From the NCBI RefSeq assembly GCF_012844225.1, contig NZ_JABAGQ010000011.1, positions 62,001 to 126,000 of the forward strand: DNA of 64,000 nt, given 5' to 3'. Made by a program: the position numbers and the translations under genes. Positions 16,433-28,988 of this stretch are shown piece after piece (within the stretch, counting starts at the first letter, position 1; every line of letters begins with the position of its first letter). The notes beneath the pieces were generated by a model. It made no database searches, was not told the origin of the DNA, and was given only the letters and a program-made list of their open reading frames with translations. The DNA comes from Rhodococcus sp. 105337 (GTDB lineage Bacteria; Actinomycetota; Actinomycetes; Mycobacteriales; Mycobacteriaceae).

Positions 16433-18325
16433 TCACAGTCTCACCAGCATCAGGGCGCCGACGACGATCGTCGCGCCCGCGAACATGTAGAGGGCGTACG
16501 ACCGGACGAACCCGGTCTGAAGACGACGCAACCGGCGGGACACACCACCGACGACGGCGGCCGTTCCGTCGATCGTGCCGTCGATTCCGCGGCTTTCGAC
16601 CTCACCGAGCGCACTCACCGCCACCTGCCCGGGTCGCATGAAGACCTCTTCGTTCACGGTGTCGCCGTAGAGGTCCCGGCGGGCGGCAGTCGTGAACGAC
16701 GACACGTCGACCGGGGCGGATTCCGGCACCGGCCGCGTCGCGTACTGCCGGTACGCCACGGCGACTCCGATCGCGACCACAGCGAGAGTGAGCGTCGTGA
16801 CCAGCCACACCGGCAACCCGCCGCCGTGCGGTGCGACCCCCACCACCGGTTCGAGCCAGTGCTCGAGCGCCCCGCCGGCGACCAGCGCACCCCCCGCGGC
16901 CACCGATCCGATCGCAAGCACGATCATCGGCCACGTCATGATCCGCGGTGCTTCGTGCGGTTCGACGGGTTCCTCCCACCGCCGTTCTCCGAAGAACGTC
17001 ATGATCATGACGCGGCTCATGTAGAACGCGGTCAGCCCCGCGCCGAGCAGCGCCGCACTCCCCAGTACGGCTCCCCCCACACCGCCCTCGGCGAAGGCGA
17101 CCTCGATGATCTTGTCCTTGGAGAAGAACCCGGAGAACGGCGGAACCCCGATGATCGCGAGGTATCCGAGTCCGAACGTGGCGAAGGTGATGGGCATGAC
17201 CGTCCGCAGCCCGCCGAATCGTCGCATGTCGGTCTCGTCGTTCATCGCGTGCATCACCGAGCCCGCGCCGAGGAACAACCCCGCCTTGAAGAATCCGTGG
17301 GTGAGCAGATGCAGGATCGCGAAGACGCATCCGGCGGGTCCCAGCCCGGCGGCGAGCACCATGTACCCGATCTGGCTCATCGTGGACGCGGCGAGCGCTT
17401 TCTTGATGTCGTCCTTCGCGCAGCCGATGATCGCGCCGAACAACAACGTGGCAGCGCCGACGATCACCACGGCGAGCCGCGCGGCGGGCGCGGCCTCGAA
17501 GACCGTGTTCGCCCGGACGATGAGATAGACGCCGGCGGTGACCATCGTCGCCGCGTGGATGAGCGCCGAGACGGGAGTCGGGCCTTCCATCGCGTCGCCG
17601 AGCCACGATTGCAGCGGCAGCTGTGCCGATTTCGCGCATGCGGCGAGCAGCAGCATCAAGCCCAGCGCGGTGACGATCCCCTCGCTCGCGTCCGGTACGG
17701 CAGCGAACACCGTGTCGTAGTCCAGGGAGCCGAAGGTGGCGAACATGATCATGAGCGCGACGAGCAGTCCCATGTCTCCCACGCGGTTGACCACGAACGC
17801 CTTCTTCGCGGCCGTCGCCGCGGAGGGCTTGTGCTGCCAGAAACCGATCAGCAGGTACGACGCGAGACCCACGCCCTCCCAGCCGAGGTACAGGACGAGG
17901 AAGTTGTCGGCGAGAACGAGCACCAGCATCGCCGCGAGGAACAGGTTGAGGTACGCGAAGAACTTCCGCCGGGCGGCGTCGTGAGCCATGTATCCGACCG
18001 AGTAGAGGTGGATCAGCGCCCCCACCCCGGTGATCAGCAGCACGAAACACACCGACAGCTGGTCGATCCGGAGCCCGAAGTCGACCTGCAGCCCGCCGAC
18101 GGACACCCACTCGAACAGGGCCTGCCCGGTGCTGCGTGCGTCGGCGTCCGTGCCGAGCATCTGCGCGAACACCACCGCGCCGAGCACGAACGACACGAGT
18201 GCGGTGCCGCAGCCGAGCAGGTGACCCCACCTGTCGCTGCGGTGCCCCGCGAGTAGTAGTACCGCTGCCCCGAACAGTGGGATCGCGGGGATCAACCAGA
18301 GTGCCGACGAGGGGAACGAGTTCAT
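16433..18325 (-). CDS. nuoL: NADH-quinone oxidoreductase subunit L
   Basis: A 630-residue largest proton-pumping subunit, carrying the long lateral helix that ties the membrane arm together. Recognisable segments are the [20 protein letters not shown] block with the conserved Glu, [45 protein letters not shown] and [19 protein letters not shown]. The C-terminal 100 residues include the lateral helix and a final anchoring segment. ATG start; 60 bases from nuoK. Confidence 0.96.
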   Translation of the reverse strand: MNSFPSSALWLIPAIPLFGAAVLLLAGHRSDRWGHLLGCGTALVSFVLGAVVFAQMLGTDADARSTGQALFEWVSVGGLQVDFGLRIDQLSVCFVLLITGVGALIHLYSVGYMAHDAARRKFFAYLNLFLAAMLVLVLADNFLVLYLGWEGVGLASYLLIGFWQHKPSAATAAKKAFVVNRVGDMGLLVALMIMFATFGSLDYDTVFAAVPDASEGIVTALGLMLLLAACAKSAQLPLQSWLGDAMEGPTPVSALIHAATMVTAGVYLIVRANTVFEAAPAARLAVVIVGAATLLFGAIIGCAKDDIKKALAASTMSQIGYMVLAAGLGPAGCVFAILHLLTHGFFKAGLFLGAGSVMHAMNDETDMRRFGGLRTVMPITFATFGLGYLAIIGVPPFSGFFSKDKIIEVAFAEGGVGGAVLGSAALLGAGLTAFYMSRVMIMTFFGERRWEEPVEPHEAPRIMTWPMIVLAIGSVAAGGALVAGGALEHWLEPVVGVAPHGGGLPVWLVTTLTLAVVAIGVAVAYRQYATRPVPESAPVDVSSFTTAARRDLYGDTVNEEVFMRPGQVAVSALGEVESRGIDGTIDGTAAVVGGVSRRLRRLQTGFVRSYALYMFAGATIVVGALMLVRL

Positions 18326-18385
18326 GTCCTGTGTCCTCTCGGCGCGTCGTGGTTCGTCACTCTCACCGTCCTTTGGGGGCGACCG

Positions 18386-18685
18386 TCAGTATTTGAGAAG
18401 ATCCGCGTTGTCCACCGAGGCGGAGCGACGACTCCGGAAGATGGTGACGATGATCGCGAGTCCCACCACCACTTCGGCTGCAGCGACCACCATCGTGAAG
18501 AAGGCGAAGACCTGACCGTGCAGGTTGCCGTGCATTCTCGCGAACGTGACGAAGGCGAGATTCGCAGCGTTCAGCATGAGTTCGATGCACATGAAGACAA
18601 CGATCGCGTTGCGCCGCAACAGCACTCCGGAGGCGCCGATCGTGAACAGCAATGCCGACAGGTAGAGATAGTTCTCCGGATTCAC
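18386..18685 (-). CDS. nuoK: NADH-quinone oxidoreductase subunit K
   Basis: A 99-residue membrane subunit with three helices. Conserved acidic residues are in [14 protein letters not shown] and [12 protein letters not shown], which belong to the central proton/charge axis. Four-base overlap with nuoJ and normal length for the family. Confidence 0.96.
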   Translation of the reverse strand: MNPENYLYLSALLFTIGASGVLLRRNAIVVFMCIELMLNAANLAFVTFARMHGNLHGQVFAFFTMVVAAAEVVVGLAIIVTIFRSRRSASVDNADLLKY

Positions 18686-19503
18686 GGCCGTTCCCCCTCG
18701 TCACGGTCAGGCCGGGCCTCCCCATGCTTCGCGGGGCCCCGGATGCCGAGATCGGCAGGCCCCCAGCCGCGCCCGATCCGCCGCAACAGCGGACCGACGG
18801 AACTGTCCGCGAACGAACCGTCGGGAAGCATCGCCGGAACGTCGGCGGCGTTGTGCCGGGCATAGACGCCCGGTCCGGGCAGCGGAGTCACCCGGCCGCC
18901 GTTGCGGAACCGTTCCTCGGAGAGTTCACGCTGGGTGCGCCGCGGCCCGAGCCGTTCCCGGTGCGCGAGCACCATCGCGCCGATGGTCGCGGTGATCAGC
19001 AGAGCGCCGGTGAGTTCGAAGGCCCAGACGTAGTCCAAAAACAGCAGTACGGAGAGTTCTTCGACATTTCCGGCTGCGTCGGCTGAATCGAAGCCGACAA
19101 AGCCCGTCACCGCCGCGTTTCCGAGTCCGCCGATCAGCAGCACCCCGAAGCCGATTCCCACCGCGATGGCGAGAACGCGCTGTGCGCGCAGTGTCTCGAC
19201 CAGCGAGTCCGACGAGTCGATGCCCACGAGCATGAGCACGAACAGGAACAACATCATGACGGCACCGGTGTACACGACCACCTGCACGACACCGAGGAAC
19301 AACGCTCCCTGGGCGATGTAGAACACGGCGAGCACCACCATGGTCATCGCGAGGAAGATCGCCGAATAGACGGCCTTCGCCGCGCCGACGACGCCGAGTG
19401 CACCGATCACCGCGACGGTCGCGAGAATCCAGAACTGCACCCCTTCCCCGGTAGAGGTGCGGGTGAGTTCCTGGGCGAGCAGCATTGTTCCCGGCGCACC
19501 CAT
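18682..19503 (-). CDS. nuoJ: NADH-quinone oxidoreductase subunit J
   Basis: A 273-residue membrane subunit with five predicted helices in the first 180 residues, including the pi-bulge helix region [19 protein letters not shown]. The hydrophilic C-terminal tail of about 90 residues is long compared with proteobacterial NuoJ (about 180) but usual for actinobacteria. The ATG at 19503 overlaps the nuoI stop; a longer in-frame upstream extension would run through nuoI. Confidence 0.95.
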   Translation of the reverse strand: MGAPGTMLLAQELTRTSTGEGVQFWILATVAVIGALGVVGAAKAVYSAIFLAMTMVVLAVFYIAQGALFLGVVQVVVYTGAVMMLFLFVLMLVGIDSSDSLVETLRAQRVLAIAVGIGFGVLLIGGLGNAAVTGFVGFDSADAAGNVEELSVLLFLDYVWAFELTGALLITATIGAMVLAHRERLGPRRTQRELSEERFRNGGRVTPLPGPGVYARHNAADVPAMLPDGSFADSSVGPLLRRIGRGWGPADLGIRGPAKHGEARPDRDEGERP

Positions 19504-20051
19504 CACGGTTGCCCTTCCGTCGGAGCCGACGCATCGCTGTCGTCCACCGGCGGGACGGTGCCGCGGTAGTAGTCCTCGTCCGCGGCGCCCGGCGACATGG
19601 GATGCGGCGCCGGCTGCATTCCGTCCTGGAGCGGCGCGAGAAGGCGATCCTTGTCGTAGATCAGATCGGTGCGGTTGTCGTCGACCATCTCGTAGTCGTT
19701 GGTCATCGTCAGGGCGCGGGTGGGGCACGCCTCGATGCACAGTCCGCAGCCGATACAGCGCAGGTAGTTGATCTGGTAGACGCGTCCGTATCGCTCACCC
19801 GGCGAATACCGTTCGCTCTCGGTGTTGTCCGCTCCCTCGACGTAGATGGCGTCGGCCGGGCACGCCCACGCGCAGAGTTCGCACCCGATGCACTTCTCGA
19901 GTCCGTCCGCGTACCGATTGAGCTGGTGGCGACCGTGGTAACGCTCGGCGGTCGGATTCTTTTCTTCCGGATAGAACTCGGTGTTGGGCTTTTTGAACAT
20001 GGTCGAAAAGGTCACGCCGAAACCGGCGAGCGGGCCGAGGAATTCAGACAT
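19503..20051 (-). CDS. nuoI: NADH-quinone oxidoreductase subunit I
   Basis: A 182-residue ferredoxin-like subunit holding clusters N6a and N6b, which pass electrons from NuoG to NuoB. Two complete 4Fe-4S motifs are present: [12 protein letters not shown] (near 54) and [12 protein letters not shown] (near 98). The C-terminal 35 residues are acidic and disordered. Start at the ATG at 20051, overlapping nuoH by eight bases. Confidence 0.96.
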   Translation of the reverse strand: MSEFLGPLAGFGVTFSTMFKKPNTEFYPEEKNPTAERYHGRHQLNRYADGLEKCIGCELCAWACPADAIYVEGADNTESERYSPGERYGRVYQINYLRCIGCGLCIEACPTRALTMTNDYEMVDDNRTDLIYDKDRLLAPLQDGMQPAPHPMSPGAADEDYYRGTVPPVDDSDASAPTEGQP

Positions 20052-21360
20052 TGCTCTCCTCCTGGGTTGTGGCCGGCGCACTCGCGGGCAGTTGCCCGGG
20101 CAAGGGAGGCACCGGGTATCCGCCCATCGTGGGGTCGTGCCGGACGGGCGGCCCGGCTGTGCCGGTGCCGGGGTCGTTTCGGGGGTCGGCCGCACGACGC
20201 CAGCGGTACCCGAGGTACCAGAACGACACCGCCGAGACGGCGATGCCCGCGACGACGAGCGATGCGGTGCCGGGCAGGCGTCCTTCGCCGGCGAGAAGAA
20301 CGATGACGGCGACCACCATCACCCACACCACGGCGATCGGGATGAGCACCTTCCATCCCAGTGCCATGAACTGGTCGTATCGCAGGCGGGGCAGCGTGGC
20401 CCGGAGCCACACGAACACGAACAGCACCAGCCAGATCTTCACGACGAACCACAGCAGCGGCCACCATCCGGTGTTCGCTCCGTCCCAGATGCTCAGCGGC
20501 CACGGCGCGCGCCAGCCACCGAGGAACAGCGTGGTGGCCAGCCCGGAGACGGTGATCATGTTGACGTACTCGGCAAGCATGAACATCGCGAACCGGAGCG
20601 AGGAGTATTCGGTGTGGAACCCACCGACGAGTTCGCCCTCAGCTTCGGGAAGGTCGAACGGCGCCCGGTTCGTCTCACCGACCATCGACACGCAGTAGAT
20701 GAGGAATGCGGGCAACAGCAGCAGAGCGAACCAGATCCCCGTCTGCTCGGCGACGATCCCCGACGTCGACATGGTGCCGGCGAGCAGGAAGACGGCGGCG
20801 AAACACAGTCCCATCGCGATCTCGTACGAAATGACCTGCGCCGTCGAACGCAATCCGCCCAGCAGCGGGTACGTCGATCCCGACGCCCATCCGGCGAGCA
20901 CGATCCCGTACACACCGATCGAGGTGACGGCGAGGATGTAGAGCACGGCGACGGGAAGGTCGGTCAGCTGCAGCGGCGTGCGTTCTCCGAACACGGACAC
21001 CACGGGACCGAACGGGATGACCGCGAAGGCCATGAGCGCGGGGGCGGTCGCCAGCACGGGCGCAAGCAGGTAGAGGGGTTTGTCCACCCCGCTCGGGGTG
21101 ATGCCTTCCTTGAGACCGAGTTTGATGCCGTCCGCGACGGTTTGCAGCAGTCCCTTCGGTCCGACCCGGTCCGGTCCGACCCGCATCTGCATCCATGCCA
21201 TGACCTTGCGTTCCGCGAGGATCAGCACGAGCGTGGTGAGCACCAGGAAGGCGAAGACCAGCAGGGCTTTGACGATCACGAGCCACCAGGGGTCGATCCC
21301 GAACATCGACAGGTCGACCTCCCGCGCTGTGGGCACGGACCGGTCGGCGGAGATGATCAT
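20044..21360 (-). CDS. nuoH: NADH-quinone oxidoreductase subunit H
   Basis: A 438-residue membrane subunit that forms the quinone entry chamber. Conserved loops include [31 protein letters not shown] and the [24 protein letters not shown] signature. It has about eight membrane helices plus a Pro/Ala-rich C-terminal extension. Overlaps nuoG by four bases. Confidence 0.96.
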   Translation of the reverse strand: MIISADRSVPTAREVDLSMFGIDPWWLVIVKALLVFAFLVLTTLVLILAERKVMAWMQMRVGPDRVGPKGLLQTVADGIKLGLKEGITPSGVDKPLYLLAPVLATAPALMAFAVIPFGPVVSVFGERTPLQLTDLPVAVLYILAVTSIGVYGIVLAGWASGSTYPLLGGLRSTAQVISYEIAMGLCFAAVFLLAGTMSTSGIVAEQTGIWFALLLLPAFLIYCVSMVGETNRAPFDLPEAEGELVGGFHTEYSSLRFAMFMLAEYVNMITVSGLATTLFLGGWRAPWPLSIWDGANTGWWPLLWFVVKIWLVLFVFVWLRATLPRLRYDQFMALGWKVLIPIAVVWVMVVAVIVLLAGEGRLPGTASLVVAGIAVSAVSFWYLGYRWRRAADPRNDPGTGTAGPPVRHDPTMGGYPVPPLPGQLPASAPATTQEESNV

Positions 21361-23807
21361 TGCGGTACCTCCGTATCCGGAAGCGCGGCACGGATACCCA
21401 CCACGTCACCGGCCGTCGCGGCGAGGTGTTCGTGGACGCCCGCACCGGGCGAGGCCGTCGGGAGCCAGACCACCCGCTCGGGGAGCGCGTCGATCACGAG
21501 CGGCAATGTGATCTCACCGCGTTCGGTGAACACCGTGATCGATTCGCCGTCGCGGGCACCGATCTCGGCGGCCGTCGGCTCCGACAGCCGCACGACCGGT
21601 ACCCGCGCGGTCCCGGCGAGATTCGGCTCACCGTCCTGGAGCCGTCCCGCGTCGAGCAGCATCCGCCAGGTGGCCAGAACCGCTTCGCCCGGTCCGGGGC
21701 GTTCGCGTTCGGTGGAGACGACGTCGGGAAGCGGTGCGTCCGGTGCCGGACGGTCACCCACACGGCCGAGTTCGGTTCGCGCCGAGGCGGTGTCGGACGC
21801 ACCGAGATCGATGTCCATGGCGTCGGCGATCGCGTGCAGTACACGCTGGTCGGGCATCGAGTCGGCCTCGCGCAGTGCGATTCCGAAGGGTCGTGCCCTG
21901 CCCTCCCAGTCGACGAACGTGCCGGACTTTTCGGCCACGGACGCGACGGGAAATACGACATCGGCACGGTCGGTGACCTCACTGCGGCGCATTTCGAGAC
22001 TGACGACGAACGGCGCGGCGACGAGCGCCGCCCGCGCCGCGTCCGGGTCGGGCAGATCGGCGATCTCCACCCCGGCGACGACCAGAGCGCCGAGATCGCC
22101 CGCTGCCGTGGCCTCGAGCATCGCGGCGGTGTCGCGGCCGGGAACGTCCGGAAGATCGTCCGCCGAAGGCAGATTCCATGCCGTCGCGACCTCGCGCCGC
22201 GCGTCGGCGTCGGTGACGGCACGGCCACCGGGAAGCAACGCCGGGAACGCGCCCGCATCGAGTGCGCCGCGTTCCCCGGCGCGCCGCGGGATCCACGCCA
22301 GGCGCGCACCCGTGGCGTCGGCGAGTCGGGCGGCGGCGGTGAGTCCGCCCGGGGCACCGGCAAGACGCTCCCCTACGAGAACGAGTGCTCCGTCGCGGCG
22401 CAGGAGGTCGGTGTCGACATCCTGCCGGTCACCCGAGCGCAGCGCGTCGAGCAGTTCCGCCTCGGTGCCGGGTACGCACCCGAGCACGCGGGCCTGCATT
22501 TTCTTCGCACCGGCACCGGCATACGGCGCGACGGTCCAGACCGCGGTGCGCCCGGCCCGGACGGCTTTGCGCAACCGGAGGAACACGATGGGCGATTCCT
22601 CTTCGGGTTCGACACCGACCAGGAGCACGACCGGCGCGTTCTCGAGGTCGCGATAGGTGACACCGACGCCGCGTCCCGCGACGCGGGTGGCGAGGAACCG
22701 GGTCTCCTCCGCCGAGTGGACCCGGGACCGGAAGTCGATGTCGTTGGTCCGGAGCGCGACGCGGGCGAATTTCGCGTACGTGTAGGCATCCTCCCGGGTG
22801 AGCCGCCCGCCGACCAGTACCCCGGCCGCGCCCTGGGCGGCTTTCAGGCCGCGCGCCGCGACCGCCAGTGCCATGGGCCAGGAGGCGGGGACGAGTTCAC
22901 CCGACTCGTCGCGAACCAGCGGACCGGTGATCCGGTCGGGCAGCGTGGCGTACGCGAACGCCCACCGGCCCTTGTCGCAGTTCCACTCCTCGTTGACCTC
23001 CGGATCGTCGCCGGCGAGTCGCCGGAGCACCACGCCGCGACGATGGTCGGTGCGCTGTGCGCATCCGCTGGCGCAGTGTTCGCACACGCTCGGGCTGGAC
23101 ACGAGATCGAACGGCCTCGCCCGGAACCGGTAGGCGGCGCCGGTGAGCGCTCCGACAGGACAGATCTGCACGGTGTTTCCCGAGAAGTACGATTCGAACG
23201 GTTCTTCGGTGTAGATGCCGACCTGTTGCCGTGCCCCACGCTCGAGCATGTCGACGAAGGGATCGCCGGCGATCTGGTCCGAGAAGCGGGTGCAGCGCGC
23301 GCACAGGACGCAGCGTTCCCGGTCGAGCAGCACCTGCGACGAGATCGCGATCGGCTTGGGGTACGTGCGCTTTTCTTCGATGTACCGGGATTCGGCGCGA
23401 CCGTTGCTCAATGCCTGGTTCTGCAACGGGCATTCACCACCCTTGTCGCACACCGGGCAGTCGAGCGGATGGTTGATGAGCAGCAACTCCATGACACCGC
23501 GCTGCGCTTTGTCCGCCACCGGCGAGGTGGCCTGGCTCCGGACGACCATGCCGTCGGTCACCACGGTGGTGCACGAGGCGAGCGGTTTGCGCTGCCCTTC
23601 GACGTCCACCAGGCACTGCCGGCACGCTCCGACCGGGTCGAGCAACGGGTGGTCGCAGAAGCGAGGGATCTGCACGCCGACGAGTTCGGCCGCGCGGATC
23701 ACCAATGTTCCCTTGGGAACGCGGATTTCGATGTCGTCGATGGTGACGGTGACCTGATCGTCCGCCGGGGCGGCGCCGACCGGGTCCGTTCCTGGAGCTG
23801 AACTCAT
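21357..23807 (-). CDS. nuoG: NADH-quinone oxidoreductase subunit G
   Basis: An 816-residue electron-transfer subunit. The N-terminal ferredoxin domain binds 2Fe-2S cluster N1b (Cys at CDH, CRQC and SCTT). The [17 protein letters not shown] motif binds His-ligated N5, and CVLCARC with ICPVGAL binds N4. CEHCASGC with a later NCDKGRW Cys indicates the additional N7 cluster. The C-terminal two thirds are a molybdopterin-oxidoreductase-like domain without cofactor. Start at the ATG at 23807, overlapping nuoEF by four bases; the much longer open frame upstream is a shadow. Confidence 0.95.
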   Translation of the reverse strand: MSSAPGTDPVGAAPADDQVTVTIDDIEIRVPKGTLVIRAAELVGVQIPRFCDHPLLDPVGACRQCLVDVEGQRKPLASCTTVVTDGMVVRSQATSPVADKAQRGVMELLLINHPLDCPVCDKGGECPLQNQALSNGRAESRYIEEKRTYPKPIAISSQVLLDRERCVLCARCTRFSDQIAGDPFVDMLERGARQQVGIYTEEPFESYFSGNTVQICPVGALTGAAYRFRARPFDLVSSPSVCEHCASGCAQRTDHRRGVVLRRLAGDDPEVNEEWNCDKGRWAFAYATLPDRITGPLVRDESGELVPASWPMALAVAARGLKAAQGAAGVLVGGRLTREDAYTYAKFARVALRTNDIDFRSRVHSAEETRFLATRVAGRGVGVTYRDLENAPVVLLVGVEPEEESPIVFLRLRKAVRAGRTAVWTVAPYAGAGAKKMQARVLGCVPGTEAELLDALRSGDRQDVDTDLLRRDGALVLVGERLAGAPGGLTAAARLADATGARLAWIPRRAGERGALDAGAFPALLPGGRAVTDADARREVATAWNLPSADDLPDVPGRDTAAMLEATAAGDLGALVVAGVEIADLPDPDAARAALVAAPFVVSLEMRRSEVTDRADVVFPVASVAEKSGTFVDWEGRARPFGIALREADSMPDQRVLHAIADAMDIDLGASDTASARTELGRVGDRPAPDAPLPDVVSTERERPGPGEAVLATWRMLLDAGRLQDGEPNLAGTARVPVVRLSEPTAAEIGARDGESITVFTERGEITLPLVIDALPERVVWLPTASPGAGVHEHLAATAGDVVGIRAALPDTEVPQ

Positions 23808-25945
23808 GAAGTCTCCTCGCGTACTGCGCCGGCGGCGAGTGTGGCGCTGTGCGGATCGAAGGGGCAGCAGCCCTGTTCGACGTGCGCGCGGTACTCGTCG
23901 CGGAAGTATCCGATCGACGAGGTGATCGGACTCGTCGCGCCGTCGCCGAGTGCGCAGAACGCCCGGCCCAGGATGTTGTCGGAGATGTCGAGCAAGGTGG
24001 CGAGGTCCTCTTCGGTGCCCCGGCCCGCCTCGAGCCGCTCGAGGATCTGCACGAGCCACCACGTGCCTTCGCGGCACGGGGTGCACTTCCCGCACGACTC
24101 GTGGGCGTAGAACTCGCTCCAGCGCAACACCGTCCGGACCACGCACGTCGTGTCGTCGAAGATCTGCAGGGCGCGTGTCCCGAGCATCGACCCTGCGGCG
24201 CCGACACTTTCGTAGTCGAGCGGTGTGTCGAGATGCTCGGCGGTGAAGATCGGTGTGGACGATCCGCCCGGAGTCCAGAACTTCAGCTCGTGACCGGAAC
24301 GGACACCGCCCGCGTACTCGAGCAGTTCGCGCAGCGTGATCCCGAGCGGAGCCTCGTACTGACCCGGGGTCGTGACGTGCCCGGACAAGGAGAACATGGC
24401 GAAGCCCGGAGACTTCTCGGTGCCCATCGACCGATACCACTCGACTCCGTTGCGGATGATCGGCGGCACGTTGGCGATGGATTCGACGTTGTTGACCACG
24501 GTGGGGCACGCGTACAGACCCGCGACCGCCGGGAACGGCGGCCGCAGTCGCGGCTGCCCGCGGCGACCTTCGAGCGAGTCGAGCAGCGCGGTTTCCTCAC
24601 CGCAGATGTAGGCACCGGCGCCGGCGTGCACGACGAGATCGAGGTCGTATCCGGAGCCGAGGATGTCGTTGCCGAGGTACCCGGCGGCGTACGCGTCGGC
24701 GACAGCGGCCTGCAACCGCCGCAGTACCGGAACAGCCTCACCGCGGAGGTACACGAACGCGTGCCGCGCGCGGATCGCGTAGGCCGCGATGATCGCTCCT
24801 TCGAGGAGGGCGTGCGGAGTGGCGAACAGGAGCGGGATGTCCTTGCAGGTTCCGGGCTCGGATTCGTCGGCGTTGACGACGAGGTAGTGGGGCTTGTCGT
24901 CACCCTGCGGAATGAACGACCACTTGGTGCCGGTGGAGAACCCCGCGCCCCCACGCCCGCGCAGGCCCGCGTCCTTGACCGCCGACACCACGGCGTCGGG
25001 TTCCATGCCGAGGGCGATCGGCAACGCCTCGTAACCGTGCTGACGGCGGTACGCGTCGAGAGTCCACGCCTCGTCGTCGCCCCAGGACCGCGTGAGCACG
25101 GGCGTCAGAGCCGTCCCCACGTTCCCGAGATCGCTGTCGGCGCGGGCGTCACCGTCGCGTGGCGCCGGCGGGGCGGCCATACCGCGATCGCGAGCGACGC
25201 GCAGACCGGCCAGCGAGGCGCCACCTGCGGTGCCGCCGGCTTCGAGCGCGCCGTCGCGTTCGTCGGGGAATCCGGCGAGCAACCGGGAGGTGTCGCGGAA
25301 CGTCGTGAGCGCGGCGCCGCGGGTGGGCTGAGGCGGCCGCCCCGCACGGAGGTCGCCGACGAGGTCGACCGCGGACTCCACGGACGCGTTGTCGAACAGT
25401 TCCCAGTTGACGGTCATCACGGGGGCGAAATCGCAGGCGGCGTTGCATTCGATGTGCTCGAGCGTGATCGCGCCGTCCTCGGTGGTCTCGCCGTTGGCGA
25501 CGCCGAGATGATCCCGCACCGCTTCGAAGATCTCGTCACCGCCCATGACCGCGCAGAGCGCGTTCGTGCACACTCCGACGTGGTAGGTGCCGGTGGGCTT
25601 GCGCCGGTACATGGTGTAGAAAGTGGCAACCGCAGCGACCTCCGCGCCGGACAATCCCAGTTGCCGGGCGCAGAATTCGAGTCCTGCGGGCGTGATGTAG
25701 CTGTCCTCGGCCTGGACGAGGTGCAGCAGCGGAAGCAGGGCGGAGCGGCCGTGGGGGTAGCGGCCGATGATCTCGGCGGCATCCTTCTCGAGCCGGGCGA
25801 GCACGTCGTCGGGATAGCTCCGGCGTGCACCGGGGCGCACGATCGAGGCGTCTTCTTCCGGTCGCGGCCCGAGCGGAAGGAAGACCGGTTCCTGCCCTCC
25901 GGTGGGAACGGGTGTGTCTCCCTTGTGGACGTATTCGGTGCTCAT
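23804..25945 (-). CDS. nuoEF: NADH-quinone oxidoreductase fused subunits E and F
   Basis: A single 713-residue reading frame covering both NuoE and NuoF. Residues about 1-205 are NuoE, with 2Fe-2S cluster N1a ligands at Cys126, Cys131, Cys167 and Cys171. Residues about 206-275 are an Ala/Gly/Arg/Asp-rich linker. Residues about 276-713 are NuoF, with the FMN/NADH loops [13 protein letters not shown] (near 330) and [12 protein letters not shown] (near 358) and the 4Fe-4S cluster N3 motif [12 protein letters not shown] plus a later Cys in FCALGDG. Most bacteria, including M. tuberculosis, encode the two separately. No stop codon or good ribosome site separates the parts. Four-base overlap with nuoD. 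Confidence 0.92.
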   Translation of the reverse strand: MSTEYVHKGDTPVPTGGQEPVFLPLGPRPEEDASIVRPGARRSYPDDVLARLEKDAAEIIGRYPHGRSALLPLLHLVQAEDSYITPAGLEFCARQLGLSGAEVAAVATFYTMYRRKPTGTYHVGVCTNALCAVMGGDEIFEAVRDHLGVANGETTEDGAITLEHIECNAACDFAPVMTVNWELFDNASVESAVDLVGDLRAGRPPQPTRGAALTTFRDTSRLLAGFPDERDGALEAGGTAGGASLAGLRVARDRGMAAPPAPRDGDARADSDLGNVGTALTPVLTRSWGDDEAWTLDAYRRQHGYEALPIALGMEPDAVVSAVKDAGLRGRGGAGFSTGTKWSFIPQGDDKPHYLVVNADESEPGTCKDIPLLFATPHALLEGAIIAAYAIRARHAFVYLRGEAVPVLRRLQAAVADAYAAGYLGNDILGSGYDLDLVVHAGAGAYICGEETALLDSLEGRRGQPRLRPPFPAVAGLYACPTVVNNVESIANVPPIIRNGVEWYRSMGTEKSPGFAMFSLSGHVTTPGQYEAPLGITLRELLEYAGGVRSGHELKFWTPGGSSTPIFTAEHLDTPLDYESVGAAGSMLGTRALQIFDDTTCVVRTVLRWSEFYAHESCGKCTPCREGTWWLVQILERLEAGRGTEEDLATLLDISDNILGRAFCALGDGATSPITSSIGYFRDEYRAHVEQGCCPFDPHSATLAAGAVREETS

Positions 25946-27267
25946 CGGTCCACCCCACCCATCACCGGATCGATACTCGCGAGCGAGGCGATCACGTCGG
26001 ACACCATGCCGCCCTCACACATCGCGGCCACCGCCTGGAGGTTCGTGAACGACGGGTCGCGGTAGTGCACCCGGTAGGGCCGTGTGCCGCCGTCGCTGAC
26101 CATGTGGACCCCCAATTCGCCGCGAGGCGACTCGACCGAGACGTACACCTGGCCCGCGGGCACCCGCAGTCCTTCGGTGACGAGCTTGAAATGGTGGATC
26201 AGTCCCTCCATGGACGTGCCCATGATCCGGCGGACGTGCTCGGGGGAATTGCCGAGACCGTCGCCGCCGCGGGTGAGTTGCGACGGCCACGCGATCTTCC
26301 TGTCCTCCACCATCACCGGGCCCGGGCGGAGCCGGTCGAGACACTGTTCGACGATCTTCAGCGACTCCTTCATTTCACCGATCCGGATCCGGTACCTGCC
26401 GTAACAGTCGCTGCCGGTGTCGGTGACCACCTCGAATTCGTAGTTCTCGTATCCGCAGTACGGCTGTGCCTTGCGCAGGTCGTGCGGCAGGCCGGTCGAC
26501 CGCAGGATCGGCCCGGTGACCCCCAGCGTCATGCACCCGGTCAGGTCGAGGTAGCCGATACCCCGGGTGCGCGAGATGAAGATCGGGTTGTCGTCGAGAA
26601 GCATTTCCATGTCGCGGATCCTCGAGGGCAGGATCGCCAGCAGATCGCGGATCTTCGGGACCGCGTCGGACGGGAGATCCTGGACCAGCCCGCCCGGCCG
26701 GATGTACGCGTGGTTCATCCGAAGTCCGGTGATGGTTTCGAAGACGTCGAGGATCAGTTCGCGCTCGCGGAAGCCGAACAGCATCGGCGTGGTGGCGCCG
26801 AGTTCCATGCCTCCGGTCGCGAGGGCGACCATGTGCGAGGAAATCCGATTGAGTTCCATGAGCATCACCCGGATGACGTCGGCCCGCTCGGGCACGAGAT
26901 GGGTGATGTCGAGCAGTTTCTCCACGCCGAGGCAGTACGCAGCCTCGTTGAAGAACGGCGCGAGGTAGTCCATGCGGGTGACGAACGTGACGCCCTGCGT
27001 CCAGTTGCGGTATTCGACGTTCTTCTCGATACCGGTGTGCAGATAGCCGATACTGCATCGCGCTTCGGTGATGGTTTCGCCGTCGATCTCGAGGACGAGC
27101 CGAAGGACGCCGTGCGTGGACGGGTGCTGCGGGCCCATGTTGACCACGATGTGGTCTTCACCCGCCGCCGCGGCGGCCGTGACGACCTCGTCCCAGTCCT
27201 GGCCGGATGCGGTGAGGATGGTGGTGTCGTCACGCGCGCCGCCGGACGTGGCTGCTGTGTCGCTCAT
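25942..27267 (-). CDS. nuoD: NADH-quinone oxidoreductase subunit D
   Basis: A 441-residue 49-kDa-type subunit that builds the quinone site with NuoB. It contains [20 protein letters not shown], the GYLHTGIEK motif, and the conserved [10 protein letters not shown] and final GGVDR C-terminus, as expected. The ATG overlaps the nuoC stop by one base (TGATG). The N-terminal extension of about 35 residues is normal for actinobacteria. Confidence 0.96.
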   Translation of the reverse strand: MSDTAATSGGARDDTTILTASGQDWDEVVTAAAAAGEDHIVVNMGPQHPSTHGVLRLVLEIDGETITEARCSIGYLHTGIEKNVEYRNWTQGVTFVTRMDYLAPFFNEAAYCLGVEKLLDITHLVPERADVIRVMLMELNRISSHMVALATGGMELGATTPMLFGFRERELILDVFETITGLRMNHAYIRPGGLVQDLPSDAVPKIRDLLAILPSRIRDMEMLLDDNPIFISRTRGIGYLDLTGCMTLGVTGPILRSTGLPHDLRKAQPYCGYENYEFEVVTDTGSDCYGRYRIRIGEMKESLKIVEQCLDRLRPGPVMVEDRKIAWPSQLTRGGDGLGNSPEHVRRIMGTSMEGLIHHFKLVTEGLRVPAGQVYVSVESPRGELGVHMVSDGGTRPYRVHYRDPSFTNLQAVAAMCEGGMVSDVIASLASIDPVMGGVDR

Positions 27268-27986
27268 CAGCTGTATGCCCTCCGTTCGTCCGGAGGCGCG
27301 ATGGTGGCGCCCTTGTACTCCACGGGGATCCCGCCGAGCGGGTAGTCCTTGCGCTGGGGATGCCCGGACCAGTCGTCGGGCATCTCGATGCGGGTCAGCG
27401 CGGGGTGACCGTCGAACCTGATCCCGAAGAAGTCGTACGTTTCACGCTCGTGCCAGTCGTTGGTCGGATAGATGGCGTAGAGCGACGGGATGTGCGGATC
27501 GGACTCCGGCGCAGTGACTTCGAGTCGCACGCGCCGGTTGTGCGTGATGGACATGAGGGCGTACACCGCGTGGAGTTCGCGGCCGGTCTCCTCCGGATAG
27601 TGCACCCCGCTGACTCCCAGGCACAGTTCGAACCGCAACGCGGCGTCGTTGCGCAGGGCGAGGGCGACACGCGGCAGATGCTCTCGGCGGACATGGATCG
27701 TCATTTCGTCGCGGAAGACGACGATCTTCTCGACCGCGTCGGCGAATCCCTCCCCCGCGGTGGGCGCGAGCGCATCGTCGAGGGCGTCGGCCACGTCGTC
27801 GAAATAGCCGCCGTAGGGCCGGGGCGAACTGCCGGGCAGGGTGATCCTCCGTACGAGGCGCCCGTACCCGGAGGTGTCGCCGCTGTCGCGGGCACCGAAC
27901 ATGCCGCGCCGGACATCGATCTGCTCCCTGCCGGTCTCGGGGCCGATCTGTTCCCGGCCGGCCTCAGTGGGGTGTTCGCCCGTCAT
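27267..27986 (-). CDS. nuoC: NADH-quinone oxidoreductase subunit C
   Basis: A 239-residue 30-kDa-type subunit. The family signature [25 protein letters not shown], followed by [16 protein letters not shown], is near residues 170-215. The N-terminal 45 residues are hydrophilic and contain a short imperfect repeat ([15 protein letters not shown]). The ATG at 27986 overlaps nuoB by four bases; the longer open frame upstream runs through nuoB and is not real. Confidence 0.95.
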   Translation of the reverse strand: MTGEHPTEAGREQIGPETGREQIDVRRGMFGARDSGDTSGYGRLVRRITLPGSSPRPYGGYFDDVADALDDALAPTAGEGFADAVEKIVVFRDEMTIHVRREHLPRVALALRNDAALRFELCLGVSGVHYPEETGRELHAVYALMSITHNRRVRLEVTAPESDPHIPSLYAIYPTNDWHERETYDFFGIRFDGHPALTRIEMPDDWSGHPQRKDYPLGGIPVEYKGATIAPPDERRAYS

Positions 27987-28537
27987 CGCCGAGGCACCGT
28001 CAACTCGATGAGCGGGCGTGCCGAGAGTGCGGCCTCCTCGGCTGCGCGCACAGCGTCCGCGCGGTTGGCACCGAGAGGCATGTGCGCGATCTTCTCGTGC
28101 AGCGCCAGAATCGCGTGGATCAGCATTTCCGGGCGCGGGGGGCACCCGGGTAGGTAGATATCGACCGGCACCACATGGTCGACGCCCTGGACGATGGCGT
28201 AATTGTTGAACATGCCGCCCGACGATGCGCACACCCCCATGGAGAGCACCCATTTGGGCTCGACCATCTGGTCGTAGACCTGGCGCAGCGCCGGCGCCAT
28301 CTTCTGGCTCACCCGGCCGGCGACGATCATGACGTCGGCCTGCCGGGGGGACGCCCGGAAGGCTTCCATTCCGAATCGTGCGAGGTCGTAGCGGCCTCCC
28401 GCAGTGGACATCATTTCGATCGCGCAGCACGCGAGGCCGAAGGACGCCGGCCACAGCGAACCCTTGCGTGCGAACCCGGCGAGGGTTTCGACCGTGCTCA
28501 GCAGAAATCCGCTCGGCACCTTCTCCTCGAGACCCAT
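27983..28537 (-). CDS. nuoB: NADH-quinone oxidoreductase subunit B
   Basis: A 184-residue subunit carrying terminal 4Fe-4S cluster N2, the electron donor to quinone. Ligands are the tandem Cys in LACCAIEMM, the Cys in [12 protein letters not shown] and the Cys in LPGCPPRPE. Standard length. ATG at 28537, about 90 bases after nuoA, the largest gap in the front half of the operon. Confidence 0.96.
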   Translation of the reverse strand: MGLEEKVPSGFLLSTVETLAGFARKGSLWPASFGLACCAIEMMSTAGGRYDLARFGMEAFRASPRQADVMIVAGRVSQKMAPALRQVYDQMVEPKWVLSMGVCASSGGMFNNYAIVQGVDHVVPVDIYLPGCPPRPEMLIHAILALHEKIAHMPLGANRADAVRAAEEAALSARPLIELTVPRR

Positions 28538-28628
28538 GTTCGACTCCTACCACTTGCGTCGTTGGTGTGGATCACTTTCTCGCGCAGCCACTTCGACGAC
28601 ACCGCCCTCGGCCGGTGCGTCACGCGGG

Positions 28629-28988
28629 CTACTCCCAGGCGAGTCCGCCGCGTTTCCATTCGTAGGCGTACGCGACGAACACATTGACCATGAACAACCC
28701 CATCGCGAGCAGTCCGAACACGCCCAGCGCGTCGAAATTCACCGCCCACGGATACAGGAAGACGATTTCGATATCGAAAATGATGAACAGCATGGCCGTG
28801 AGGTAGTACTTGACTGGAAAACGTCCGCCTCCGACGGGCTGCGGTGTCGGATCGATGCCGCATTCGTAGGCTTCGAGCTTGGCACGGTTGTAGCGACTCG
28901 GCCCGGCTATCGACGCGACGACCACCGAGAACACCGCGAACGCGACAGCGATCGCTCCCAGCACCAGGATCGGTACATAGACGTTCAT
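28629..28988 (-). CDS. nuoA: NADH-quinone oxidoreductase subunit A
   Basis: A 119-residue membrane subunit with three helices and the conserved loop YECGIDP plus the FDIEIVFLYPWAV helix. First gene of the operon. The ATG at 28988 is chosen because GGAGG is five bases upstream; a GTG two codons earlier overlaps that site. Upstream lies about 265 bases of non-coding sequence that should hold the operon promoter. Confidence 0.95.
   Translation of the reverse strand: MNVYVPILVLGAIAVAFAVFSVVVASIAGPSRYNRAKLEAYECGIDPTPQPVGGGRFPVKYYLTAMLFIIFDIEIVFLYPWAVNFDALGVFGLLAMGLFMVNVFVAYAYEWKRGGLAWE

Noticed and set aside
16001-18256. 751-codon plus-strand ORF opposite nuoL and nuoM
   Set aside because: Antisense shadow of well-supported complex I genes; translation is His/Arg/Asp-rich and non-globular.
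19981-22656. 891-codon plus-strand ORF opposite nuoG, nuoH and nuoI
   Set aside because: Same reason: an antisense artefact of high GC content with no recognisable family.
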